Positions 45,345 through 54,566 of a stretch of 64,000 bases of DNA are shown one piece after another. The DNA is taken from contig NZ_JANYGH010000041.1 in the NCBI RefSeq assembly GCF_025362475.1, forward strand, positions 34,463 through 98,462. Direction: 5' to 3'. Position 1 is the first letter of the stretch, and every line of letters starts with the position of its first letter. Both the position numbers and the translations under genes were made by a program. The notes under the pieces are model-generated. The model was not told the origin of the DNA and made no database searches. It saw nothing but the letters and a program-made list of their open reading frames with translations. The stretch comes from Mucilaginibacter sp. (GTDB taxonomy: Bacteria > Bacteroidota > Bacteroidia > Sphingobacteriales > Sphingobacteriaceae).

Positions 45345-46883
45345 ATGAAATCTATTAACAGCGTTATAATAACCTGCCTTTTTGTTGTTGCTGTAAACCG
45401 TATGGCATTTGCCCAGGATGTGCCAACACCGCAATGGCGGCCTGCCTATCATTTTACCCCGCCTAAGAACTGGACGAACGACCCCAATGGTTTAATATTC
45501 CTGAATGGTGCTTATAACTTATACTATCAGCATAACCCATCCGAAAACAAATGGGGGCACATGAGCTGGGGGCATGCCACCAGTACCGATCTGGTACATT
45601 GGAACAACCTGCCTGTTGCAATACCCGAAATAATGACAAAGGATACTACCACCTGGATCTATTCAGGCTCGGCGGTGCTGGATAAAAACAATACAAGTGG
45701 TTTTGGCAAAAATGGTAAGGCACCCATTGTGGCCATTTTTACTGCCGATCAGCCTAAGCAAAAAAAGGAATCACAATTTATTGCTTACAGTAATGATGGT
45801 GGCTTAACCTATACTCAATATGCCGGTAACCCGGTGATTGATCTTAACATGAGGGATTTTCGCGACCCCAATGTTTTTTGGCATGAGCCAACCAAGCAAT
45901 GGATCATGACGGTAGCCATGGTTGATGAGCACATGGTAAGGATCTACGGTTCAAAAAATTTAAAGGAATGGACAAAGCTGAGTGATTTTGGTCCTGCAGG
46001 TTATACAAAAAACGGTTGGGAATGCCCATCGTTGCTGCCATTGGTAGTTGATGGTAATGCATCCAATATAAAATGGGTGCTTTTTGTATCATCAGGAGGT
46101 GAGCACGGCCCGCTAATGCAATACTATGTTGGCGACTTTGACGGCACAAGCTTTAAAAACAACAACGATGCTAATAAAGTATTGACCGTTGACTACGGAG
46201 ATGCCTTTTATGCCGCCATAGCCTGGCGGGATGCGCCCGAAAATAAAAAGGTCCTTTTAGGTTGGATGCAGAACGGCAGGAAAGAAACATTTCCATGGAA
46301 GGGACAGATGTCTATCCCGCATGATCTGACGTTAAAAACTACCGACGAGGGTTTAAGGCTGATCCAGTCGCCATCTGAGGTAATCAGCAAATCGCTTGCA
46401 AAGCATGCAAAGAGCGTTCTTACTAAAAAGAACATGACTGTTGATGGCAACGTTGAACTTTCTGCAGATGGACGTTTTAACAGTAACTCAAACTGGATTG
46501 ATGCGGAATTTGAGGTGAACGCTTCCCAGAAAACCGGCTTTGTTTTAACAGAAAAAAAGGGGACATCAAAAAAAGTAATAGTAGGCTATGATGCCGCCAA
46601 GCAGGAACTGTTTGTAGATTGTACCGGTTCAGAAACAGGGAATAAAGATTCCCGGAATTTGATTCAAACAGCGCCTTTAAAACCGGTGAATGGTGTAATA
46701 AGGATACAGGTATTGCTTGACAGATCATCATTGGAAGTTTTTGGCAATGGCGGCGAACGGGTGATTTCCACCATGATTTACCCGGATAATGATGCTACCG
46801 GCATAGCCGTATTTGCTGAAGGAAAAACATTGATCAAAAGTTTAAAAATGTGGGATTTAAGCAATAACCTGCCTAAGTTATAG
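45345..46883 (+). CDS. GH32 fructan hydrolase, second copy
   Basis: A 512-residue GH32 enzyme with a signal peptide (1-24, AFAQD). Catalytic motifs are intact: NWTNDPNG (Asp46), FRDP (Asp174) and WECPS (Glu226). The C-terminal beta-sandwich carries SSLEVFGNGGERVIS. It shares architecture with the preceding enzyme but differs in active-site loops (WECPSLLPLV against WECPDLFPLK), so the pair may split linkage types or chain lengths. It is the last gene of the fructan operon, and a strong terminator lies 43 bp downstream. Confidence 0.92.
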   Translation: MKSINSVIITCLFVVAVNRMAFAQDVPTPQWRPAYHFTPPKNWTNDPNGLIFLNGAYNLYYQHNPSENKWGHMSWGHATSTDLVHWNNLPVAIPEIMTKDTTTWIYSGSAVLDKNNTSGFGKNGKAPIVAIFTADQPKQKKESQFIAYSNDGGLTYTQYAGNPVIDLNMRDFRDPNVFWHEPTKQWIMTVAMVDEHMVRIYGSKNLKEWTKLSDFGPAGYTKNGWECPSLLPLVVDGNASNIKWVLFVSSGGEHGPLMQYYVGDFDGTSFKNNNDANKVLTVDYGDAFYAAIAWRDAPENKKVLLGWMQNGRKETFPWKGQMSIPHDLTLKTTDEGLRLIQSPSEVISKSLAKHAKSVLTKKNMTVDGNVELSADGRFNSNSNWIDAEFEVNASQKTGFVLTEKKGTSKKVIVGYDAAKQELFVDCTGSETGNKDSRNLIQTAPLKPVNGVIRIQVLLDRSSLEVFGNGGERVISTMIYPDNDATGIAVFAEGKTLIKSLKMWDLSNNLPKL

Positions 46884-46925
46884 CCTTTTTAATTCTTGGT
46901 TTATTCTGATATTTAGTCAATTATA

Positions 46926-46959
46926 AGGCGTTCCTGCTAAAATGGAACGCCTTTTTTTA
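46926..46959 (+). terminator. Rho-independent terminator of the fructan operon
   Basis: A 9-bp stem AGGCGTTCC (46926-46934) with GGAACGCCT (46944-46952) and a 9-base loop, followed by a run of T. Classic form, 43 bp after the last GH32 stop codon. Confidence 0.85.
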
Positions 46960-47007
46960 TGACTGGTTGTCAGGTAATTTTAGATTAACTATTGTTAAAA
47001 TAATATT

Positions 47008-47021
47008 CGTAATCGATTGCG
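47008..47021. promoter_or_regulatory. LacI-type operator-like palindrome
   Basis: CGTAATCGATTGCG is a 14-bp palindrome with one mismatch, centred on CG as in LacI-family operators. It lies 74 bp before the first DUF1080 gene. A second inverted repeat, TTAAC-N4-GTTAA, lies at 46985-46998. No LacI-family gene is in the window, so the regulator would be elsewhere. Confidence 0.4.
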
Positions 47022-47094
47022 TAATTTTACTAAATTGCCAACTGTAAAGCTTCTTCGCTTTAAACTACATAAACCATATTATAATTAAAATCAA

Positions 47095-48933
47095 ATGTAT
47101 TCTATGAAGTATCCTCCTGTAAACTTTAGCGGTAAAAGGTTTTTGGCGTTACTTGTTTGTGCGCTGGGTTTTCAAAACCTCATGGCGCAGAACAAAGTAC
47201 CACTTAATGACTTGTCTTTTTTTCAGGATCCATCATCAAACTGGAAGCTGGCAACCAACGTGCAGGCCGATCTTTTGCAGGATGAGATTTTAAACGTTAA
47301 GGATGGTACAGGTATCCTGGTTAACCTGCCCGGCAAAAAAGGTGCAAAAGACCTATTTACCAAAGCTAATTATGGTGATGTGGATATTGAGCTTGATTAC
47401 CTGATGGCTAAAGGATCAAATTCAGGAATATATCTGCAGGGGCGGTATGAAATTCAGTTATTGGATAGCTGGGGAGTGGTTAATCCCAAATCGGGCGATA
47501 ACGGCGGCATCTATGAACGCTGGGATGATAGTAAACCCGATGGACAGCAAGGCTATGATGGGCATGCGCCAAGGCAAAATGCCAGCAGGGCTCCCGGTTT
47601 GTGGCAACATATGAAGATCTCGTTCCAGGCACCGCGCTTTGATGCAGGCGGCCAAAAAATATCAAACGCAAAAATAATATATGTTTGGCTGAACGGTGTT
47701 TTAATACAGGACAATGTGGAGCTTGCAGGGCCAACCCGCGGGGCCATAGATAGTAAGGAAAATGTTACCGGCCCTTTACGCATCCAGGGCGATCATGGCG
47801 CGGTAGCTTTCAAAAATATTAATATAACAAGTTTTGATAAATCGCATCCGGTGTTATCAAACTTAAAATACCAGGTATATAAGGGTGGCTCACTTACCGA
47901 AACTGAATACAAAAAGCTGAAACCCGAGGCGGAAGGCAGTTCAACAATTTTGTCATCAAATCAGGGTAAATTAACCAACGACTTTTTGATCCGTTATACA
48001 GGCAACATAAAAGTTACCGAAGCCGGCGAATATGAATTTAAACTAAGTGTACCCGGCGGCAAAGGTTCTTTGCACATTAATGGCGCCGATGCAGTACCCC
48101 AGGCTGATAACAGGGGGACGGGCAAAATTCAATTGCAACCCGGCGACCATAATTTCGAGCTTTTTTATTCAAAAACTGCTGACTGGGCCAAGCCTTCTTT
48201 AGGGCTTACGGTAGCCGGCCCCGGCATTCGTGAGTATTTGTTGAGCGATGCCAATGTAAGTTCAAATGACCCCATTGATCCAATCCTGATCAATGCTCCT
48301 TCAAATACCATTTTGCGTAGTTTCTCTGATCTGCCGGGTGGTATAAGAGTTACACACGGTGTAAATGTAGGCAGTGCGGAACAGGTACACTATACTTATG
48401 ACCTGGATAAGGGAATGATAGTTGAAGTATGGCGTGGCGGATTCTTAGATGCTACCCCCATGTGGCATGAACGCGGCGATGGCTCATCGCGCCCGGCCGG
48501 CTCAGTGCTGTATTTGGGTAAACCGGTGCCTGCAATTGAAAAGCTGGCTAACGCGCAGGCTGCCTGGGCGCCCGATACCGCTGGTACAGGTTATAAGCCT
48601 AAAGGATATATTTTAAATACCAATGATCAGCCGGCTTTCAGGTATATCATTTATGGTTCAGTAGTGAATGATGCCAGTACCATTATGGATAAAGGGCAGG
48701 GCATTCACCGCGAAATAACTTTGCAAAACCCAATTGATGGTTTATTTGCACACCTTGTTACTGGCGATAGTGTTGAGGACCTTGGTAACGGCTTATATAC
48801 GGTTGATAACAAATCCTACTATATCCGCATAGATGACGCTGGAGGAGTCAAACCCATTATTCGTGACGCGGGCGGGAAGCAGGAGCTTATCATCCCGATC
48901 CAGAAAAAATTAACCTATTCCATTATCTTTTAA
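47095..48933 (+). CDS. DUF1080 (3-keto-glycoside hydrolase-like) multidomain protein
   Basis: A 612-residue exported protein; the signal peptide follows MKYPPVNFSGKRFLALLVCAL, so the ATG at 47104 is an equally good start. Residues about 30-245 form a DUF1080 concanavalin-like domain (DVDIELDYLMAKGSNSGIYLQGRYEIQLLDSWG...GGIYERWDD), the fold of 3-keto-disaccharide hydrolases. About 255-385 resembles PA14 (FLIRYTGNIKVTEAGEYEFKLSVPGGKGSLHINGA). The C-terminal domain (about 400-612) is beta-rich and unassigned. It lies 12 bp before a propeller/cytochrome protein, with which it probably works on oxidised glycosides. Substrate unknown. Confidence 0.78.
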   Translation: MYSMKYPPVNFSGKRFLALLVCALGFQNLMAQNKVPLNDLSFFQDPSSNWKLATNVQADLLQDEILNVKDGTGILVNLPGKKGAKDLFTKANYGDVDIELDYLMAKGSNSGIYLQGRYEIQLLDSWGVVNPKSGDNGGIYERWDDSKPDGQQGYDGHAPRQNASRAPGLWQHMKISFQAPRFDAGGQKISNAKIIYVWLNGVLIQDNVELAGPTRGAIDSKENVTGPLRIQGDHGAVAFKNINITSFDKSHPVLSNLKYQVYKGGSLTETEYKKLKPEAEGSSTILSSNQGKLTNDFLIRYTGNIKVTEAGEYEFKLSVPGGKGSLHINGADAVPQADNRGTGKIQLQPGDHNFELFYSKTADWAKPSLGLTVAGPGIREYLLSDANVSSNDPIDPILINAPSNTILRSFSDLPGGIRVTHGVNVGSAEQVHYTYDLDKGMIVEVWRGGFLDATPMWHERGDGSSRPAGSVLYLGKPVPAIEKLANAQAAWAPDTAGTGYKPKGYILNTNDQPAFRYIIYGSVVNDASTIMDKGQGIHREITLQNPIDGLFAHLVTGDSVEDLGNGLYTVDNKSYYIRIDDAGGVKPIIRDAGGKQELIIPIQKKLTYSIIF

Positions 48934-48945
48934 GTAGCCTTCATC

Positions 48946-50913
48946 ATGAATTACTCATTAAAACAAATGATAAACAGGGCCACATTATTTAGCACACTAA
49001 TAATTGCCGCTCTTTTAAACTATACACAAAAAACATATGCCCAGGCAGAATCGCCCAAAGAGGATGATTTTTTTAAAATTATGAAAGTGCCCGCTCCCGA
49101 GGGTACCATTTTGGAAGTTGGCGGTTTATGTACTTTACCCAACGGAACACTTGCGGTAACCACGCGCCGGGGCGATATTTTTATGGTAGAGAACCCTACC
49201 AGTCAGCATCCGTTCTTTCGCAAGTTTGCATCTGGCCTGCATGAGGTTTTGGGAGCAGCCTGGAAAGATGGGGCTTTGTACGTAGTACAACGTGGCGAGC
49301 TTACCAAATTGGTTGATACCAATATGGATGGTAAGGCCGATGTTTTTGAAACCATTTATGCGTGGCCTTTATCTGGCAATTATCATGAATACAGCTTTGG
49401 CCCAAAGATAGCGCCCGATGGATCTTTCTTTGTTACCCTTAACCTTGGTTTCCCGCCGGATTGGTGGCACCCTAAAAGTTTTGTACCATACAGGGGATGG
49501 ACCTTAAATATTAAAGAAGATGGAACGGTTACTCCATGGGCTGCCGGGATGCGCTCGCCATGCGGTATCAGTATGATTGACGGAGAATTGTGGTATACCG
49601 ACAACCAGGGCGACTGGGTGGGATCGGGCAGTATAATGCAGGTTAAAAAAGGCGCTTTTATGGGCCATCCATCAAGTTTGGTATGGACTAATTTGCCAAA
49701 CTCGCCATTAAAACTTACGTCCGAGCAATTCTTTGCCAAAAACAACCCGAGGATTGAATTTGATAAAGATGGGCAGCCGTTTAAACCACAGAATATTGTT
49801 AACGAAAAGTTTAAAACTGAGTTTGAGGCTAAAAAAGAAATTCCGGAATTGCAGTTGCCCGTTGTTTGGCTGCCGCATGGCATCCTTGGGATTTCCAATT
49901 CCGAAATTGTAAAGATCCCTGAAGGCGCTTTCGGTCCGTTTGCAGGCCAGTTATTGGTATGCGATCAGGGACAAAGCATGGTTGACAGGATTTTCCTGGA
50001 AAAAGTTAATGGCGAATACCAGGGAGCCGCATGGGCTTTCCGGAGTGGTTTTCAATCGGGCATTGTAAGGCTGGCCTGGTTGCCAGATGGTTCGCTGGCA
50101 GCAGGCGAAACCAACCGTGGCTGGGGCTCTGCGGGCGAGGCTACCATGGGCTTGCAGCGTTTGGTATGGAACAATAAAATCCCGTTTGAAATGAGGGCCA
50201 TCCGTGCCATGCCCGATGGATTTGAAATTGAATTTACCAAACCGGTAGATAAGAAGGTTGCTGAAGATATAGCATCATACTCGGTAGAGAGTTATATTTA
50301 TAAATACCACGGCGTGTATGGTAGTCCCCCGGTAAATACCGAAAAATGCCCAATAGTTGGAGTTAAAGTATCAGATGATGGTTTAAGGGCGAGATTGATC
50401 GTCAATAATTTGCGCAAATATTATATCCACACCATTACCCTTGATGGCATCCGCGATAAAGAGAATTATTTTAACCTGATTCATCCCACAGCATATTATA
50501 CCCTGAATAATATCCCCGAAGGGCAAAAACTATCCATTGTGGAAGTCAGCACCATCAACTCATTTAAAAAAGTAAAAGTTGCAGCACTGGCAACGGCAAA
50601 ACCCGGAGCTAAAAAAGGAACTGGTGTAAAGGTTTTGGCGGTTGCTAATGCAGTGCCAACTTATGATGAAGTAAAACCACTGTTACTGAAAAATACGTGC
50701 CTATCATGCCATAATGCCAATAAACGCCAGGTTGGTCCGGCTTATATTGATGTGGCAAAAAGAAAATACAGTGTAAACGAATTGGTGCAGCTGATTCACA
50801 ATCCGAAACCTGAACATTGGCCGGATTATTCAACACCAATGCCACCAATGCCGCAGGTACCTAAAGAGGATGCCCGCAAAATTGCCCTTTGGATAAAATC
50901 ACTGGTGAAATAA
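48946..50913 (+). CDS. Propeller dehydrogenase-like protein with C-terminal cytochrome c domain
   Basis: A 655-residue exported protein (signal peptide to about residue 32, YAQAE). Residues about 45-400 form a six-bladed-propeller-like domain typical of glucose/sorbosone-dehydrogenase-like membrane-bound dehydrogenases (GLCTLPNGTLAVTTRRGDIFMVENP, GLHEVLGAAWKDGALYVVQRGELTKLVDTNMDGKADVFETI). A beta-domain follows. Near the C-terminus is one haem c site, CLSCH at Cys585-Cys588-His589, with a candidate distal Met in MPPMP. It should pass electrons from substrate oxidation to the respiratory chain. Whether the propeller binds PQQ is not clear. Flanked by two DUF1080 genes. Confidence 0.8.
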   Translation: MNYSLKQMINRATLFSTLIIAALLNYTQKTYAQAESPKEDDFFKIMKVPAPEGTILEVGGLCTLPNGTLAVTTRRGDIFMVENPTSQHPFFRKFASGLHEVLGAAWKDGALYVVQRGELTKLVDTNMDGKADVFETIYAWPLSGNYHEYSFGPKIAPDGSFFVTLNLGFPPDWWHPKSFVPYRGWTLNIKEDGTVTPWAAGMRSPCGISMIDGELWYTDNQGDWVGSGSIMQVKKGAFMGHPSSLVWTNLPNSPLKLTSEQFFAKNNPRIEFDKDGQPFKPQNIVNEKFKTEFEAKKEIPELQLPVVWLPHGILGISNSEIVKIPEGAFGPFAGQLLVCDQGQSMVDRIFLEKVNGEYQGAAWAFRSGFQSGIVRLAWLPDGSLAAGETNRGWGSAGEATMGLQRLVWNNKIPFEMRAIRAMPDGFEIEFTKPVDKKVAEDIASYSVESYIYKYHGVYGSPPVNTEKCPIVGVKVSDDGLRARLIVNNLRKYYIHTITLDGIRDKENYFNLIHPTAYYTLNNIPEGQKLSIVEVSTINSFKKVKVAALATAKPGAKKGTGVKVLAVANAVPTYDEVKPLLLKNTCLSCHNANKRQVGPAYIDVAKRKYSVNELVQLIHNPKPEHWPDYSTPMPPMPQVPKEDARKIALWIKSLVK

Positions 50914-50931
50914 AAAGAATCAAGAATCAAG

Positions 50932-51029
50932 AAATAAGAGTCAAGAATCAAGAAAAAGACTGCAAGGCGGGTCTTAATATATTGTGTGCAAGAATAAGAT
51001 AATTGTATCTTGATTCTTAACTCTTATTT
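50932..51029. repeat. Inverted repeat pair with internal direct repeats
   Basis: The left arm 50932-50953 (AAATAAGAGTCAAGAATCAAGA) and right arm 51008-51029 are inverted copies with one mismatch. The segment from 50916 also holds three direct AAGAATCAAG units. It fills most of the gap between the cytochrome protein and the second DUF1080 gene. Confidence 0.65.
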
Positions 51030-51046
51030 AAAAACAAATCTGAAAA

Positions 51047-51817
51047 ATGAAACACTTTGTAATATTTGCGGCTTTATTGGCCTGTTCGGCTTTAACAGCT
51101 CACGGGCAGCAAACTGCTAAACCAGAAGATACTGAATACTGGACTCCTGTACCGGCCATAGTAACCCCTGCCAAAAACATGGGCGAAGCACCATCTGATG
51201 CCATTATTTTATTTGATGGTAAAAACCTGGATGAATGGGTAGCCACTAATGATTCCACATCGGCACATAAATGGAAAGTTGCCGATAAAGCAATTACGGT
51301 AGATAAAACCGCAGGCGATATCCAAACCAAACGGAAATTCATGGATTTTCAGCTTCATATCGAGTACAGGATCCCGTCAAATATTACAGGTAAAAGCCAG
51401 GCACGCGGTAACAGCGGTATTTTCCTGGCAGCCCTGCCCTGGGGAGCCGGCGGATACGAATTGCAGGTGTTGGACAACTATAAGAACCCTACTTATGTTA
51501 ACGGCCAGGTAGGCAGTTTATATAAACAATCGCCACCATTGGTGAACGCCTGCCGCAAGCCTGGTGAATGGCAATATTATGATGTGATATGGACGGCGCC
51601 CCGCTTCAATGAAGATGGCACCTTAAAATCAGCGGCGCGGGCCACGGTGTTGCACAACGGGGTACTGGTTCAAAACAATACAGCGTTAAAAGGAGATACC
51701 CCATACATCGGTCAGCCCGAATACCGTAAACATGGCGCCGAACCTATCAAATTACAAGCCCATGGCGACAAAAGTGAACCGATAAGCTACCGGAATATTT
51801 GGGTGAGGGAGCTATAA
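51047..51817 (+). CDS. DUF1080 (3-keto-disaccharide hydrolase family) protein
   Basis: A 256-residue exported single-domain protein (signal 1-20, AHGQQ). The sequence AIILFDGKNLDEWVATND, KWKVADKAITVDKTAGDIQTKRKFMDFQLHIEYRIP, RGNSGIFLAALPWGAGGYELQVLDNYKNPTYVNGQVGSLYKQSPPLVNACRKPGEWQYYDVIWTAPRF covers the entire DUF1080 fold. Recent family work links it to cleavage of 3-keto-glucosides and 3-keto-disaccharides. It is the third member of a unit with a larger DUF1080 protein and a propeller/cytochrome dehydrogenase, which could supply the 3-keto substrate; that link is inference. Confidence 0.85.
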   Translation: MKHFVIFAALLACSALTAHGQQTAKPEDTEYWTPVPAIVTPAKNMGEAPSDAIILFDGKNLDEWVATNDSTSAHKWKVADKAITVDKTAGDIQTKRKFMDFQLHIEYRIPSNITGKSQARGNSGIFLAALPWGAGGYELQVLDNYKNPTYVNGQVGSLYKQSPPLVNACRKPGEWQYYDVIWTAPRFNEDGTLKSAARATVLHNGVLVQNNTALKGDTPYIGQPEYRKHGAEPIKLQAHGDKSEPISYRNIWVREL

Positions 51818-51844
51818 GGGCTGTCTAAAAATAAATAAAACAAC

Positions 51845-52157
51845 CGTCATTGTGAATGGTAAAATCCGATGGCCTCTGAAGGGGAAATAACGTTAAAAAG
51901 CTTTGTCATCCTGAGGAACGAAGGATCTATTTGCAAACTGTACAGGGCGAAGAAGCATGGTGGAGAGTAGATCCTTCACTATCGTTACCCATGACGTATT
52001 GAATTTTGAGGCGTGTGGGCCTGTCAGTCTGAGCCTGTCGAAGACTCGCGCGGAGAGGCCTTTGCCCGCTATCCTTCGACAGGCTCAGGATGACAGCCAG
52101 TTTTGTTACGTCATTTTCTCCTTCAGAGGCCACCAGATTTTACGACTCGCAATGACG
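51845..52157. repeat. Nested palindromic repeat element, about 313 bp
   Basis: The outer arms (51845-51892 and 52105-52157) are inverted copies over about 48 bases (CGTCATTG...GTAAAATC...GGCCTCTGAAGG). Inside lie two further inverted pairs: the GAAGGATCTA/TAGATCCTTC element around 51905-51980, and 52021-52043 with 52074-52096 (GAGCCTGTCGAAG/CTTCGACAGGCTC). It looks like palindromic units inserted into one another. Open frames within it are products of the repeat, not genes. Confidence 0.8.
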
Positions 52158-52237
52158 ATCTTTTTCTCTATTTTTAAAGAGCTTCTAAGGTTACGGTGCT
52201 TTATAAAAAAACTTATTTCATTTAAAGAGTTATTTGG

Positions 52238-52266
52238 TTAATCAATTTTTAATGGTTTATTAAGCT
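52238..52266 (+). promoter_or_regulatory. Shared upstream element with TTAAT-N5-ATTAA inverted repeat
   Basis: A 29-base stretch that matches 57457-57485 at 25 of 29 positions. It contains TTAATGGTTTATTAA (52249-52263), an inverted repeat TTAAT-N5-ATTAA. It lies 153 bp before the DUF5703 gene. It is a candidate operator, probably of the regulator at 54868. Confidence 0.5.
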
Positions 52267-52418
52267 GCGGATGTTTATTTGTACCATCAATTAACCGGGT
52301 AAGCTGCATTATAAAGTTCTGTTTATTCCTTTGCTGTTTAAATACTACAGTATAAACGCTCGTGGTTAATTGCTGACGTATTGTTTCATGCTTCGGATAG
52401 TTATCTACCTAAATAAAA

Positions 52419-54566
52419 ATGAATAGAAAGCCTTTTATACTGATTAATGTTTTCCTGTGTTTAATTATTGCCACCGCCGTTTTTGCCAACCCAAAAGCCC
52501 CGGCGGATACCTTGCTTGATAAATATAATGTTCTTTGGGATACGCCCGGTCCCGGTTCGGCGCAATCCATGCCTTTGGGTAACGGTGATATTGGCCTGAA
52601 TCTTTGGGTAGAAAAAAATGGCGACCTCGTTTTCTACATCAGCAAAACTGACGCATGGGGCGGCGAATTGGCTGCTCAAAAAGACGAGTGGATGAAACAG
52701 GGCGGCGTATTGATGAAGTTAGGGGCTGTCAGAGTATCTGTAAATCCCAGTCCTTTAGCTAATGGTTCGGTTTTTAAACAGGTACTCCAACTAAAAACAG
52801 GCGAAATATTGATACAGGAAGGGGAGGGTGCATCCGCGGTTAACCTTAGGGTTTGGGTTGATGCCAATAACCCTGTGATCAGGGTGGAAACCCATAGTGC
52901 ATCCCCCGGAACAGTAAGCGTAAAACTCGAAAACTGGCGCTCGGGCTTGACGGATACCGTTTTAAAAAATCAAAAGGGACGCATAGCCTGGTATCATCAT
53001 AACGCGGCAACTACCGATCCTCATTTGGCTAACCTTACTTTTGGGGCCGTTATTAAAGGTACGGGCCTGGTGAATAAGGATAATGCAACTTTGCAATCGG
53101 GTAAGGCAAGCACCTCGCAATTGATCTCTATTTATCCATTAACGTCGGTTGCCGAAAGTGGTGGTCAATGGCTATCAAAACTTCAAAATAAAGTAAACCA
53201 AATTGAAAAATTAAAACTCGAACAAACCCGGCTGGCCCATCAGCAATGGTGGCGGCAATTCTGGCAGCGCAGCTGGGTATTTGTACGTGGTGATGAGCAG
53301 GCTAATCATGTTACGCAAGGTTACGTTTTGCAGCGCTTTGTTACTGCATGCGCCGGTAGGGGGGCTTATCCTATAAAATTCAACGGGTCTATTTTTGTGG
53401 TGGATAATCCTGCCAAAAATGAAAATGCCGATTTCCGTGCCTGGGGCGGTCAATATTGGTTTCAAAATACCAGGGCTATGTACTGGCCAAGGCTTATGGC
53501 CGGTGATTTTGATATGATGCTGCCGTTGTTTGGTATGTATGCCAATATTTTGCCGGCCAATGCTGCCCAGGTTCAGCAATATTACCATCACGCCGGGGCT
53601 TATTTTGCAGAAACCTCACCTTTTTGGGGCGGACTGAATTTTATGGGACCCGATGTGAAGGCCAATTATACCAATCATTACTTTACGCCCATATTGGAAT
53701 TAAGCATGATGATGCTTGATTATTATGAATACACCGGCGATGCTGCGTTTGCTAAAAAAACCTTATTGCCCATTGCCACCGCCGGACTACAGTTTTTTGA
53801 ACAGCATTTTGGCCGGGACAGTACCGGGAAGCTTTTGCTTGATCCTGATAACTCTATAGAAATGTTTTGGAAAGTGCATAACCCCGCACCCGATATTGCA
53901 GGTTTACATGCCCTACTTAGCCGCTTGATAAAACTGCCTGCCGGTATTGTGGATGATAAAACACATTCACAATGGCAAAAATTTTATGAAGAGCTGCCGG
54001 CCTTACCCACAGCAAATGATAATGGTAAAACTTTGCTTTTGCCCTACACCGGCCCGCAAACCGCAAAAGCATTCAACAGTGAAAATCCAGAATTATATGC
54101 CATATATCCGTTTCGTATTTATGGGTTAGGGAAGCCCGGTTTGGATGTAGCCATAAATTCATTTAATGCACGTAAACAGCGTTCAAAGGGCTGCTGGGTT
54201 CAGGACCCCATACAGGCTGCCATGATAGGCGATGCCGATGTGGCCAAGGACTATGTAAGTTTTGCGCTTACCCATAAAGATCCTCAACTTAAATTTCCGG
54301 CCTTTTGGGATAAAGCCAATGATTACATGCCCGATGAAGATAACGGCGGTAACGGAGAAAACGGCCTGCAATTGATGTTGATGCAGGTTGATGGCAAAAA
54401 GATAATGCTTTTGCCCGCCTGGCCCAAAGGATGGGATGCTGATTTTAAACTTAATGCGCCTTATAACACAACGGTAGAAGGGAGGGTTGAAAACGGAAAG
54501 CTTGTTAACCTGAAAGTTATCCCCCAAAGCCGGATGGCCGATGTTGTTGATATGACGAAACATTAA
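52419..54566 (+). CDS. DUF5703 family glycosidase-like protein
   Basis: A 715-residue exported protein (signal 1-24, VFANP). The N-terminal domain (about 35-280) is DUF5703-like: YNVLWDTPGPGSAQSMPLGNGDIGLNLWVEKNGDLVFYISKTDAWGG. The remainder resembles the (alpha/alpha)6 barrel and C-terminal cap of GH95/GH65-type enzymes (WGGQYWFQNTRAMYWPRLMAGDFDMMLPLFGMY, PFWGGLNFMGPD, ENGLQLMLMQVDGKKIMLLPAWPKGWDADFKLNAPYNTTVEG). It is probably a periplasmic glycosidase, with the sugar unknown. It is encoded 300 bp before a membrane regulator and preceded by an element also present before the GH92 gene. Confidence 0.78.
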   Translation: MNRKPFILINVFLCLIIATAVFANPKAPADTLLDKYNVLWDTPGPGSAQSMPLGNGDIGLNLWVEKNGDLVFYISKTDAWGGELAAQKDEWMKQGGVLMKLGAVRVSVNPSPLANGSVFKQVLQLKTGEILIQEGEGASAVNLRVWVDANNPVIRVETHSASPGTVSVKLENWRSGLTDTVLKNQKGRIAWYHHNAATTDPHLANLTFGAVIKGTGLVNKDNATLQSGKASTSQLISIYPLTSVAESGGQWLSKLQNKVNQIEKLKLEQTRLAHQQWWRQFWQRSWVFVRGDEQANHVTQGYVLQRFVTACAGRGAYPIKFNGSIFVVDNPAKNENADFRAWGGQYWFQNTRAMYWPRLMAGDFDMMLPLFGMYANILPANAAQVQQYYHHAGAYFAETSPFWGGLNFMGPDVKANYTNHYFTPILELSMMMLDYYEYTGDAAFAKKTLLPIATAGLQFFEQHFGRDSTGKLLLDPDNSIEMFWKVHNPAPDIAGLHALLSRLIKLPAGIVDDKTHSQWQKFYEELPALPTANDNGKTLLLPYTGPQTAKAFNSENPELYAIYPFRIYGLGKPGLDVAINSFNARKQRSKGCWVQDPIQAAMIGDADVAKDYVSFALTHKDPQLKFPAFWDKANDYMPDEDNGGNGENGLQLMLMQVDGKKIMLLPAWPKGWDADFKLNAPYNTTVEGRVENGKLVNLKVIPQSRMADVVDMTKH

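Larger units (their letters stand above)
51818..52418. other. Intergenic region, 601 bp, repeat plus control element
   Basis: The first 340 bp are the nested palindrome. The rest is AT-rich and contains the 29-bp element at 52238-52266, shared with the GH92 upstream region. No gene is supported here. Confidence 0.6.

Noticed and set aside
51957..52241. Open frame of 94 codons in the region between the DUF1080 and DUF5703 genes
   Set aside because: It lies almost wholly within the nested palindromic repeat, has no family resemblance and arises from the repeat sequence.
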